Assembly: GCA_023419995.1 (NCBI GenBank)
Contig: JAEZXF010000020.1
Location: forward strand, 1 to 8,597
Direction of reading: 5' to 3'
DNA length: 8,597 bases
Origin: Pseudomonadota bacterium
GTDB lineage: Bacteria > Pseudomonadota > Alphaproteobacteria > Rhizobiales > Rhizobiaceae
Position 1 is the first letter of the stretch; the number at the start of each line of letters is the position of its first letter. Shown piece by piece: positions 1 to 6,221 of this stretch. Below the pieces are notes generated by a model, which did no database searches, was not told the origin of the DNA, and saw only the letters and a program-made list of their open reading frames with translations. Both the position numbers and the translations under genes were made by a program.

Positions 1-42
1 CCCTTCGCCCTTCGCCGAAAGGATCGTTCCGCTCTCTCTTTT

Positions 43-64
43 TGCAAATCATTTGCATTTGCAT
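43..64. promoter_or_regulatory. Candidate Mur/Fur-type metal-responsive operator upstream of sitA
   Basis: Bases 43-57 form a perfect inverted repeat, TGCAAAT-C-ATTTGCA (7-bp arms, one central base). The right half is then partly repeated, so ATTTGC occurs twice in tandem at 51-56 and 57-62. In rhizobia and relatives, sitABCD and mntH are repressed by Mur, a Mn-sensing Fur homologue that binds AT-rich palindromes of this general kind. The position, 80-94 bases before the sitA start and abutting a TTGACA hexamer, suits a repressor site. Symmetry and location are seen directly; assignment to Mur rather than Fur or MntR is inference. Confidence 0.6.
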
Positions 65-92
65 TGACAGCATCGACTCGACGCTCTACCTG
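64..92 (+). promoter_or_regulatory. Candidate sitABCD promoter
   Basis: A perfect -35 hexamer TTGACA lies at 64-69. A 17-base spacer leads to TACCTG at 87-92, which matches the -10 consensus at only two positions. The -35 directly touches the palindrome at 43-57 and its extra half-site, so a bound regulator would block polymerase. Initiation near 99 would give a leader of about 38 bases. The poor -10 keeps confidence low. Confidence 0.35.
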
Positions 93-136
93 TTGGGCAT
101 CGTCCCGATTTGTCCCCCTTCCTCCAAGGATCGCCG

Positions 137-1027
137 ATGCCGAGCACCAGAACCGTCCTTGCCGCGCTCTTGCTGGGCCTGATGGCCCTTCCCGCCGCTG
201 CTCAGGCGGAGAAGTTCAAGGTCGTGACCACCTTCACCGTCATCGCCGACATCGCCCGCAACGTCGCCGGCGATGCCGCGACGGTGGAATCGATCACCCG
301 GCCGGATGCCGAGATCCACAACTACCAGCCGACGCCGGGCGATATGCTCAAGGCGCAGGACGCCGACCTGATCCTGTGGAACGGGCTCAACCTCGAGCAG
401 TGGTTCGAGCGCTTCTTCCGCAACCTCAGGGACGTGCCGGGCGTGGTCGTCAGCGACGGCGTCGCGCCGATGGGCATCCGCGAGGGCCCCTACAGCGGCA
501 AGCCCAACCCGCACGCCTGGATGTCGCCGGCCGACGTGCTGGTCTATGTCGAGAACATCCGCGCCGCGCTTGCCGAGCACGACCCGCAGAACGCCGACGC
601 CTATGCCGCGAACGCCAAGGCCTATGCCGCCGAGATCGAGGCCGTCGCCGGGCCGATCCGCGAACGGCTCGCCGCCATTCCCGAGGAGCGGCGCTGGCTG
701 GTCACCAGCGAAGGCGCGTTTTCCTATCTTGCGCGCGATTTCGGCTTGAGGGAACTTTACCTGTGGCCGATCAACGCCGACAGCCAGGGCACGCCTCAGC
801 AGATACGCAAGGTCATCGACGCGATGCGCGAGCACTCGATCCCGGCCATCTTCAGCGAAAGCACGGTTTCGCCGGACCCCGCCATGCAGGTGGCGCGCGA
901 GACGGGCGCCCGCTATGGCGGCGTGCTCTACGTCGACTCGCTGTCCGGGCCGGACGGCCCCGTACCGACCTATCTGGACCTGCTGCGGACGACGACCGAA
1001 ACCATCGCCAGAGGCCTTTCGCAATGA
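137..1027 (+). CDS. sitA: Periplasmic Mn2+/Fe2+-binding protein of the SitABCD ABC importer
   Basis: Captures Mn2+ or Fe2+ in the periplasm and delivers it to the SitCD permease (cluster A-I, SitA/MntC/PsaA type). The 296-residue protein starts with a signal peptide: Arg5, a hydrophobic core at about 7-18, and likely cleavage after Ala-Gln-Ala at 24/25. The ATG at 137 is chosen over an upstream in-frame TTG at 110 because AAGGA sits six bases before it and the signal peptide then has normal length. Candidate metal ligands fall where the family has them: His61 ([11 protein letters not shown]), His126 (NPHAWMSP), Glu192 ([10 protein letters not shown]) and Asp267 (YVDSLSG). A His-His-Glu-Asp set with no His-rich loop fits Mn/Fe rather than the Zn-specific ZnuA. 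It is the first gene of a four-gene operon and its stop overlaps the next start (ATGA). Mn versus Fe preference cannot be read from sequence. Confidence 0.93.
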   Translation: MPSTRTVLAALLLGLMALPAAAQAEKFKVVTTFTVIADIARNVAGDAATVESITRPDAEIHNYQPTPGDMLKAQDADLILWNGLNLEQWFERFFRNLRDVPGVVVSDGVAPMGIREGPYSGKPNPHAWMSPADVLVYVENIRAALAEHDPQNADAYAANAKAYAAEIEAVAGPIRERLAAIPEERRWLVTSEGAFSYLARDFGLRELYLWPINADSQGTPQQIRKVIDAMREHSIPAIFSESTVSPDPAMQVARETGARYGGVLYVDSLSGPDGPVPTYLDLLRTTTETIARGLSQ

Positions 1028-1962
1028 CCAGGGCGCCCGTGCCGACGACAGGGCCGACGACAGGGGAGGCCGGCGCCGCGGGCGCCGGCCTCGACGTGCG
1101 CAACGTCACCGCCACCTACGCCAACGGCCACACGGCGCTGCGCGACGCCTCCTTCGCGATCCCGCGCGGCACCATCGCCGCGCTCGTCGGCGTCAACGGC
1201 TCCGGCAAGTCGACGCTCTTCAAGGCGATCATGGGCTTCGTGCCGCTCAGCGCGGGCTCGGTGTCGATCATGGGCGAGCCGGCCGGCCGCGCCTTGAAAC
1301 GGAATGCCGTCGCCTACGTGCCGCAGGCCGAGGAGGTGGACTGGAATTTCCCCATCCTCGTCGAGGACGTGGTGACGATGGGTCGCTACGGCCACATGAA
1401 CTTCCTGCGCATCCCTTCCGCGCGCGACAGGACGAAGGTGACCGAGGCGCTGGAGCGCGTCGGCATGGCCGCCTACCGCAAGCGCCAGATCGGCGAGCTT
1501 TCCGGCGGCCAGAAGAAGCGCGTGTTCCTCGCCCGGGCGCTGGCGCAGGAGGGCGAGGTCATCCTGCTCGACGAGCCGTTCACCGGCGTCGACGTCACCA
1601 CCGAGGAGGCGATCATCGCGCTCCTGAAGAGCCTGCGCGACGAGGGGCGGGTGATGCTGGTCTCCACCCACAATCTGGGCTCGGTGCCGGAATTCTGCGA
1701 CCGGGCCGTGCTCCTCGACCGCACCGTGCTCGCCTACGGCCCGACGCACGAGGTGTTCACCCGCGCCAATCTCGAGCGCGCCTTCGGCGGCACGCTGCGC
1801 CATTTCGTGCTCGGCGGCGCCGACCTGCACGACGACGAGGACGCGCGCGCCATCACCGTGCTGACCGACGACGAGCGGCCCTTCGTGCTCTACGGCGACC
1901 GGGCGCAGTCGACCTCCGGGCCGGCCGTGCCCGCGCCGGAAGACGATGCGGGGAAGGCGTAA
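1024..1962 (+). CDS. sitB: ATP-binding subunit of the SitABCD Mn2+/Fe2+ importer
   Basis: Cytoplasmic ATPase that powers metal import through SitCD. All ABC motifs are present in its 312 residues: Walker [10 protein letters not shown] (56-64), Q-loop Gln101 in YVPQ, the family-typical EVDWNFP just after it (104-110), signature LSGGQ (159-163), Walker B VILLDE (179-184) and the switch histidine His216 (STHN). The start overlaps the sitA stop by four bases, which implies translational coupling. The ATPase core ends near residue 255. It is followed by a conserved-looking, acidic tail of roughly 55 residues ([21 protein letters not shown], then FVLYGD), and the first 20 residues are low-complexity Gly/Ala/Thr/Pro. 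The tail makes the protein longer than minimal metal-type ABC ATPases of about 240-275 residues; its role is unknown to me. Confidence 0.93.
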   Translation: MTRAPVPTTGPTTGEAGAAGAGLDVRNVTATYANGHTALRDASFAIPRGTIAALVGVNGSGKSTLFKAIMGFVPLSAGSVSIMGEPAGRALKRNAVAYVPQAEEVDWNFPILVEDVVTMGRYGHMNFLRIPSARDRTKVTEALERVGMAAYRKRQIGELSGGQKKRVFLARALAQEGEVILLDEPFTGVDVTTEEAIIALLKSLRDEGRVMLVSTHNLGSVPEFCDRAVLLDRTVLAYGPTHEVFTRANLERAFGGTLRHFVLGGADLHDDEDARAITVLTDDERPFVLYGDRAQSTSGPAVPAPEDDAGKA

Positions 1963-1964
1963 GG

Positions 1965-2828
1965 ATGAGCGTCCTCCTCGAGCCGTTCTCCTACGGCTAC
2001 ATGGTCAACGCGATGTGGGTGTCGGCGCTGGTCGGCGCGGTCTGCGCCTTCCTCTCCGCCTACCTGATGCTCAAGGGCTGGTCGCTGATCGGCGACGCGC
2101 TGTCGCACGCCATCGTGCCGGGCGTGGCCGGCGCCTACATGCTCGGCCTGCCCTTCGCCTTCGGCGCGTTCCTGTCCGGCGGGCTGGCGGCCGGGGCGAT
2201 GCTGTTCCTCAGCCGGAAGACCAAGCTCAAGGAAGACGCCGTCATCGGCCTGATCTTCACCTCGTTCTTCGGCCTCGGCCTGTTCATGGTGTCGCTGTCG
2301 CCGGCCTCGGTGAACATCCAGACCATCGTGCTCGGCAACATCCTCGCCGTCACCCCGGCCGACACGCTCCAGCTCGTCATCATCGCCGGCGTATCGCTGG
2401 CAGTCCTGACGGCGAAGTGGAAGGACTTCATGGCCGTGTTCTTCGACGAGGCGCATGCGCGCTCCATCGGCCTGAGGCCCGGCCTGCTGCGCGTCGTCTT
2501 CTTCACGCTGCTGTCGGCCTCGACCGTCGCGGCGCTCCAGACCGTCGGCGCCTTCCTCGTCATCGCCCTCGTGGTCACGCCGGGCGCGACCGCCTATCTC
2601 CTGACAGACCGCTTCGGCCGCCTGATCGTCATCAGCGTCGCCATCGGCACGCTGACATGCTTCGTCGGCGCCTGGGCCAGCTACTTCATCGACGGCGCGA
2701 CCGGCGGCATCATCGTCGTGCTGCAGACGATGGTCTTCCTCGCCGCGTTCCTGCTCGCGCCGAAGCACGGGCTTCTCGCCGCGCGGCGGCGGGCGCGCGC
2801 CGGGCTCGCGCCGGAGACGACGCCATGA
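1965..2828 (+). CDS. sitC: Inner-membrane permease subunit of the SitABCD importer (first permease)
   Basis: One of two related membrane subunits that form the Mn2+/Fe2+ channel (ABC-3 permease family). The 287-residue protein is strongly hydrophobic, with about eight predicted membrane spans. Family landmarks are KGWSLIGDALSHA (37-49), KLKEDAVIGLIF near residues 86-97, and VTPGATAYLLT in the second half. The ATG at 1965 follows the sitB stop by two bases and is preceded by a purine-rich GGGGAAGG at 1950-1957. Its last codon overlaps the sitD start (ATGA). The C-terminus is Arg-rich and cytoplasmic by the positive-inside rule. The match to SitD throughout (same landmarks) shows the two arose by duplication. 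A heterodimeric permease is inferred from the operon. Confidence 0.92.
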   Translation: MSVLLEPFSYGYMVNAMWVSALVGAVCAFLSAYLMLKGWSLIGDALSHAIVPGVAGAYMLGLPFAFGAFLSGGLAAGAMLFLSRKTKLKEDAVIGLIFTSFFGLGLFMVSLSPASVNIQTIVLGNILAVTPADTLQLVIIAGVSLAVLTAKWKDFMAVFFDEAHARSIGLRPGLLRVVFFTLLSASTVAALQTVGAFLVIALVVTPGATAYLLTDRFGRLIVISVAIGTLTCFVGAWASYFIDGATGGIIVVLQTMVFLAAFLLAPKHGLLAARRRARAGLAPETTP

Positions 2829-3652
2829 TCGAGACGCTCCTGCTGCCGTTCCAGTTCCCGTTCATGCAGCAGGCCTTCGCGGCGGCGCTGCTGGTGGCGC
2901 TGCCGATGGGGCTGATCTCGTCGTTCCTGGTGCTCAAGGGCTGGTCGCTGATGGGCGACGCCATAAGCCACGCGGTGCTGCCGGGCGTGGTGCTGGCCTA
3001 CGCCGCAGGCCTGCCGCTCGCCGCCGGCGCGTTCGCGGCCGGCATGGGCTGCGCGCTCCTCACCGGCTACCTGAAGGAGAACAGCCGGGTGAAGGAGGAC
3101 ACGGTGATGGGCGTCGTGTTCTCCGGCATGTTCGGGTTGGGCATCGTGCTGTTCTCGTTCGTCGAGACCGAGCTGCACCTCGACCACATCCTGTTCGGCG
3201 ACATCCTCGGCCTGACCTGGCCCGACGTCGCCGAGACGGGGCTGGTCGCGGCCGTGGTCATCGGCTTCATCGGGCTCCTGCGCCGCGACCTGCTGCTCAG
3301 CGCCTTCGACGCCATGCACGCGCGCGCCATCGGCCTGCCGGTGCGCTTCCACCATTACGGGCTGCTGGCGGTGCTGTCGCTCGCCATCGTCGGCGCGCTG
3401 AAGTCGGTCGGCATCATCCTCGCCGTGGCGATGCTGATCGCGCCGGGCGCCACCGCCTTCCTGCTGACGCGGCGCTTCGAGGCCATGCTGGCGGCGGCCG
3501 TCGCGATCGCGGCCGCCTGCTCGTTCCTCGGCGTCTACCTGTCGTTCTTCATCGACAGCGCGCCGGCGCCGACGATCGTGGTGCTGATGACGCTCGTCTT
3601 CCTCGCCGTCTTCGTCCGCTCGCGCTACAGGACGGCCGCGGAAGCCGCGTGA
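2825..3652 (+). CDS. sitD: Inner-membrane permease subunit of the SitABCD importer (second permease)
   Basis: Second ABC-3 family permease of the Mn2+/Fe2+ importer, 275 residues with about eight hydrophobic spans. It shares the landmarks of SitC: KGWSLMGDAISHA (38-50), SRVKEDTVMGVVF around residue 90-100, and LIAPGATAFLLTRRF in the second half. The ATG overlaps the sitC stop by four bases, so translation is probably coupled. The short C-terminus ends in a basic segment (RSRYR). It is the last gene of the operon: a GC hairpin begins one base after its stop codon, and the next gene lies on the opposite strand. Confidence 0.92.
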   Translation: MIETLLLPFQFPFMQQAFAAALLVALPMGLISSFLVLKGWSLMGDAISHAVLPGVVLAYAAGLPLAAGAFAAGMGCALLTGYLKENSRVKEDTVMGVVFSGMFGLGIVLFSFVETELHLDHILFGDILGLTWPDVAETGLVAAVVIGFIGLLRRDLLLSAFDAMHARAIGLPVRFHHYGLLAVLSLAIVGALKSVGIILAVAMLIAPGATAFLLTRRFEAMLAAAVAIAAACSFLGVYLSFFIDSAPAPTIVVLMTLVFLAVFVRSRYRTAAEAA

Positions 3653-3669
3653 GCGGGGCTCAGCCCCGC
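3653..3669. terminator. Candidate bidirectional terminator hairpin between sitD and a glutathione transferase gene
   Basis: A perfect 17-base palindrome, GCGGGGCT-C-AGCCCCGC, can fold into a 7-bp GC stem with a three-base loop on either strand. It begins directly after the sitD stop (3650-3652), and the stop codon of the convergent gene (3660-3662 on the other strand) lies in the loop. No U-tract follows on either side, so classic intrinsic termination is not assured; it may instead protect 3' ends. Symmetry is seen directly, function is inferred. Confidence 0.5.
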
Positions 3670-4364
3670 GGCGGGATCACGAGGCCCTTCCGGCTCGCCG
3701 GGCGGGCGAGGCAGCGGTCGAGCCAGGCCAGGACGTTCGGGCTGTCGGCGAGGCCGACCAGGTCGCCCGCCTCGTAGAAGTCGCGCACGGTCCGCACCCA
3801 CGGGAACAGCGCGATGTCGGCGATGGTGTAGTCGTCGCCCATCACCCACTCCCGGCCGGCCAGGCGGCCTTCGAGCACGCCGAGGAGGCGCTTCGATTCG
3901 CCGGCGTAGCGCTCCAGCGGCCGCTTGTCCTCGATCGCCTTGCCGGCGAACTTGTGGAAGAAGCCGAGCTGGCCGAACATCGGGCCGACCGCCGCCATCT
4001 GGAAGAACACCCACTGGATCGTCTCGTAGCGGCGGGCGGGATCGGCCGGCAGCAGTTTGCCGGTCTTCTCGGCGAGATAGACGAGGATCGCGCCCGACTC
4101 GAACAGCGCCAGCGGCTTGCCGCCCGGCCCGGCCGGGTCGATGATCGCCGGGATCTTGCCGTTGGGATTGAGCGACAGAAACGGCGCGTCCCAGGTCTCG
4201 TTCCGGGTGATGTCGACCGTGGGCGCCTCGTAGGGCAGCCCGATCTCCTCGAGCGCGATCGACACCTTGACGCCGTTCGGCGTCGGGAAGGAATAGAGCT
4301 GGAGCTTGCCCGGCTCCTTCGCAGGCCAGCGCGTGGTTACCGGAAAGCTCGAAAGATCGGTCAT
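3660..4364 (-). CDS. Glutathione S-transferase family protein, nu-class (YfcG/Ure2-like)
   Basis: A 234-residue cytoplasmic protein with the two-domain glutathione transferase fold. The thioredoxin-like N-terminal domain carries TPNGVK (28-33), the nu-class hallmark whose Thr and Asn contact glutathione. It also has NPNGKIPAI (66-74) with the cis-proline, and ESGAI (89-93), which binds the gamma-glutamyl group. The all-helical C-terminal domain includes MGDDYTIADIALFPW, the N-capping box plus hydrophobic staple. YfcG-type members act as glutathione-dependent disulfide reductases more than as conjugating transferases; that activity is inferred here. The ATG at 4364 is chosen because AGAGG precedes it by six bases; the longer frame to 4487 adds 41 residues of low-complexity basic sequence with no family match. 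It is downstream of the ketosynthase gene on the same strand but 150 bases away, with its own candidate promoter. Confidence 0.88.
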   Translation of the reverse strand: MTDLSSFPVTTRWPAKEPGKLQLYSFPTPNGVKVSIALEEIGLPYEAPTVDITRNETWDAPFLSLNPNGKIPAIIDPAGPGGKPLALFESGAILVYLAEKTGKLLPADPARRYETIQWVFFQMAAVGPMFGQLGFFHKFAGKAIEDKRPLERYAGESKRLLGVLEGRLAGREWVMGDDYTIADIALFPWVRTVRDFYEAGDLVGLADSPNVLAWLDRCLARPASRKGLVIPPRG

Positions 4365-4379
4365 GACAAGCCTCTTGTC
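4365..4379 (-). promoter_or_regulatory. Hairpin enclosing the ribosome binding site of the nu-class glutathione transferase gene
   Basis: On the minus strand the 15 bases before the ATG read GACAAG-AGG-CTTGTC. The arms are perfectly complementary (six pairs) and the three-base loop is the core of the Shine-Dalgarno sequence. The stem would end directly at the start codon. Such a fold could limit ribosome access or simply present AGG in the loop. The symmetry is seen directly; translational control is inference. Confidence 0.45.
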
Positions 4380-4418
4380 GGGAAGGCGCCGCCGCGCGGC
4401 ACGGGAAGGGGTGGCACA

Positions 4419-4446
4419 GAGATAATCATCCGCCGGACTATGACAA
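4419..4446 (-). promoter_or_regulatory. Candidate promoter for the nu-class glutathione transferase gene
   Basis: On the minus strand TTGTCA (4446-4441, five of six matches to the -35 consensus) is followed after 16 bases by TATCTC (4424-4419, three of six). Initiation near 4412 would give a leader of about 48 bases ending in the ribosome-site hairpin. The -35 falls at the edge of a tandem repeat (4442-4468). Moderate support only. Confidence 0.4.
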
Positions 4447-4468
4447 GACGGCCGGGACAAGACGGCCG
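4442..4468. repeat. Tandem 13-base direct repeat in the ketosynthase/glutathione transferase gap
   Basis: GACAAGACGGCCG occurs at 4442-4454 and again at 4456-4468 with one base between, so the unit length is 14. The repeat overlaps the candidate -35 element of the glutathione transferase promoter, and its GACAAG core returns in the ribosome-site hairpin at 4365-4370. It may be a simple slippage duplication or a pair of operator sites. Confidence 0.6.
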
Positions 4469-4514
4469 CGGCGAAACGCTCCGTCACCGCCGGGCCGCCG
4501 CCGGCGCCGCGGCT

Positions 4515-5747
4515 TCAGGGCCGGTAGGCCTTCACCGCGATCGTCGCGTTGGTGCCGCCGAAGGCGAAGGCGTTGCTGATCGCCGCGCGCACCTCGCGCT
4601 CGCGCGCCACGTTGGGCGTGACGTCGAGGTCGCAGGCCGGGTCGGGCACCCGGTAGTTGGCGGTCGGCGGCACGATGCCGTCGGTGATGGCACGGACGCA
4701 GGCGATCAGCTCGATGGCGGCGGTGGCGCCGAGGCAGTGGCCGTGCATCGACTTGGTCGAGGACACGGACAGGCGGTCGGCGGCGGCGCCGAAGGCGCGG
4801 CGGATCGCCTGGGTCTCGATCTGGTCGTTGGCCCTCGTGCCGGTGCCGTGGGCATTGACGTAGTCGACGTCCTCCGGCCGCAGCCCAGCATCGGCAAGGC
4901 AGCTGGCGATGGCCGCCGCCGGCCCCTCGACCGTCGGCGCGACGATGTCGGTGGCGTCGGCGGAGAGGCCCGCCCCGCCATATTCGGCGAGGATGGTGGC
5001 GCCGCGCGCCAGCGCGTGGTCGAGGCTCTCGAGCACGACGATGCCGGCGCCCTCGCCGATGACCAGACCCTCGCGGTCGGCCGAGAACGGGCGGCAGGTC
5101 TCCTTCGCCAGGACGCGCAGCGCCTCCCAGCCCTTGAGCACGCCCCAGACGATCGGCGCCTCGGTGCCGCCCGCCAGCATCACGGCGGCGCGGCCGAGCG
5201 CGATCTGGTCGGCGGCGGCGGCGATCGAGTGGTTGGCCGTCGAGCAGGCGGAGGTGACGCCGAAGACCGGGCCGCGCAGGCCGAGCTCCATGCTGACCTG
5301 CCCGGCCGGCGCGCCGGTCATGGCGCGCGGCACGGAGAAGATGTTGGCGCGCGGCCGCCCCTCGAGCAGGATGCCGCGATAGTTGTCCTCGATGCTCTCC
5401 CAGCCGGAGCCGCCCGCGCCGACCACGGCGCCGGCGCGGCGCGACGACGCCTCGTCCAGCGCGAGGCCGGCCTGGGCCGCGGCCTCGCGCGCGGCGATCA
5501 CCGCGAGCAGGCTGAAGCGGTCCATCGTCACCAGCCGCTTGTGGTCGATGCCGTGATCGGGAAGCTGCTTGATCTCGGCACCGCACGCCACCTTCAGCTC
5601 GTGCAGCGGCGTGGTGGTGATGGGGCCGATGCCGGAGCGGCCGGCGCGCAGCGCGTCCCAGATCGCCGGGACGTCGGCGCCGAGCGCGCAGATGCCGCCG
5701 AGGCCCGTGACGACGATGCGCGGTCTTGCCGGATGCGATCGCGCCAT
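4515..5747 (-). CDS. Beta-ketoacyl-ACP synthase, KAS II (FabF) fold, NodE-like
   Basis: Condensing enzyme that extends an acyl chain on an acyl carrier protein by two carbons from malonyl-ACP. The 410-residue length and all catalytic positions match KAS II: nucleophile Cys168 in [10 protein letters not shown], His300 in NAHGTGT, Lys332 and His337 in [12 protein letters not shown], and the Gly-rich end [11 protein letters not shown]. From memory it tracks rhizobial NodE closely ([46 protein letters not shown]), more than housekeeping FabF. The ATG at 5747 is chosen because it lies one base after the upstream carrier-protein stop and gives the usual N-terminus ([10 protein letters not shown]); a longer frame to 5801 runs into that gene. 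No strong ribosome site is visible, so translation probably depends on coupling. The product is likely a specialised fatty acyl chain made with its partner carrier. No symbol is given because nod context is absent. Confidence 0.9.
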   Translation of the reverse strand: MARSHPARPRIVVTGLGGICALGADVPAIWDALRAGRSGIGPITTTPLHELKVACGAEIKQLPDHGIDHKRLVTMDRFSLLAVIAAREAAAQAGLALDEASSRRAGAVVGAGGSGWESIEDNYRGILLEGRPRANIFSVPRAMTGAPAGQVSMELGLRGPVFGVTSACSTANHSIAAAADQIALGRAAVMLAGGTEAPIVWGVLKGWEALRVLAKETCRPFSADREGLVIGEGAGIVVLESLDHALARGATILAEYGGAGLSADATDIVAPTVEGPAAAIASCLADAGLRPEDVDYVNAHGTGTRANDQIETQAIRRAFGAAADRLSVSSTKSMHGHCLGATAAIELIACVRAITDGIVPPTANYRVPDPACDLDVTPNVAREREVRAAISNAFAFGGTNATIAVKAYRP

Positions 5748-5748
5748 G

Positions 5749-6003
5749 TCAGGCTTTGTTCCCGACCAGCTCGCGCACGGCCTCCACGATATCGCCGACA
5801 TTCGACAGGTTCGACCAGGCGTCGACCGTGTTCATCTCGATCTCGATGCCGAACTCGTCCTCCAGCTCGAAGACGATCTCCGTCAGCTCGAGCGAGTGGA
5901 TGCCGAGCTCCGTCAGCGGGGTCGCCAGCGTGACCTCGCCGAAATCGGGCGCGGCGTGAGCCTTGACCTTGTCGACGATGGTGGCCGCCAGTTGATCGCT
6001 CAT
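5749..6003 (-). CDS. Acyl carrier protein, NodF-like
   Basis: An 84-residue acidic carrier with a four-helix ACP fold that should hold the growing acyl chain on a phosphopantetheine arm at Ser37. The attachment motif reads [10 protein letters not shown] (33-42): the serine and leucine of the usual DSL are kept, but the preceding Asp is His36. The segment [24 protein letters not shown] (split here as [11 protein letters not shown] at 53-63 and [13 protein letters not shown] at 64-76) resembles NodF of rhizobia as I remember it. The ATG at 6003 is chosen because GAGGG lies seven bases upstream and the sequence begins MSDQLA as carriers of this group do; the longer frame to 6216 adds 71 residues without ACP features. 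It is the first gene of a two-gene operon with the NodE-like ketosynthase, its obvious enzymatic partner. Confidence 0.88.
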   Translation of the reverse strand: MSDQLAATIVDKVKAHAAPDFGEVTLATPLTELGIHSLELTEIVFELEDEFGIEIEMNTVDAWSNLSNVGDIVEAVRELVGNKA

Positions 6004-6061
6004 TCGCCTGCCCTCGAACCCTGACACAATGGTGACGCCGCCGCGCGTCCGCGCGGTCCCA

Positions 6062-6090
6062 GCTATAGAAGCGCAATCGCCCGCGCGCAA
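6062..6090 (-). promoter_or_regulatory. Candidate promoter of the acyl carrier protein/ketosynthase operon
   Basis: On the minus strand TTGCGC (6090-6085) is followed after exactly 17 bases by TATAGC (6067-6062), which matches four of six -10 positions. Initiation near 6055 would give a leader of about 50 bases. I see no nod-box-like sequence anywhere in 6004-6221, so NodD control is not supported. Confidence 0.42.
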
Positions 6091-6140
6091 CAACCCCGGC
6101 CCGCGCGGAAATCCGCCGCAGGAAGTGTCGCCGCGCGGGG

Positions 6141-6156
6141 TGCCGCATATGCGACA
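6141..6156. promoter_or_regulatory. Palindrome in the divergent carrier protein/glutathione transferase promoter region
   Basis: CGCATATGCG (6144-6153) is a perfect 10-base palindrome. One mismatch out, TG (6141-6142) and CA (6155-6156) also pair, giving a 16-base near-palindrome. TGTCGC at 6126-6131 is an inverted copy of GCGACA at 6151-6156. The site sits between two divergent genes, in the 218-base gap 6004-6221, where a regulator of one or both could bind. The regulator is unknown. Confidence 0.4.
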
Positions 6157-6221
6157 AACCGGATTCCACTTATCGGCGCGATGCTCTACTCTGCGCCCAT
6201 GGGAGCAGGGAGGCATCCGTC

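Noticed and set aside
1..40. CCCTTCG repeated twice at the left edge
   Set aside because: A 7-base tandem repeat at the window border with too little flanking sequence to interpret; it may be the tail of a neighbouring gene.
110..136. Upstream TTG start for sitA
   Set aside because: It would add nine residues in front of a normal signal peptide, whereas the ATG at 137 has AAGGA at good spacing.
64..1023. Long open frame running from 64 into the sitB frame
   Set aside because: The portion before 1024 is the shadow of sitA in another frame: low-complexity Arg/Ala/Gly translation without domains. SitB itself starts at the ATG at 1024 that overlaps the sitA stop.
970..3355. Minus-strand open frames of 224-292 residues opposite the sit operon
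   Set aside because: They are His/Arg/Asp/Gly-rich complements of conserved plus-strand genes, typical of high-GC DNA, with no recognisable domain or ribosome site.
3954..5933. Plus-strand open frame of 659 residues opposite the glutathione transferase and ketosynthase genes
   Set aside because: The translation is Arg/Gly/Ala/Asp-rich without motifs, and it covers two genes with full catalytic motifs on the other strand.
6004..6221. Search for a nod box upstream of the NodF-like gene
   Set aside because: I found no sequence with the long conserved nod-box pattern in this gap, so NodD control was not called.
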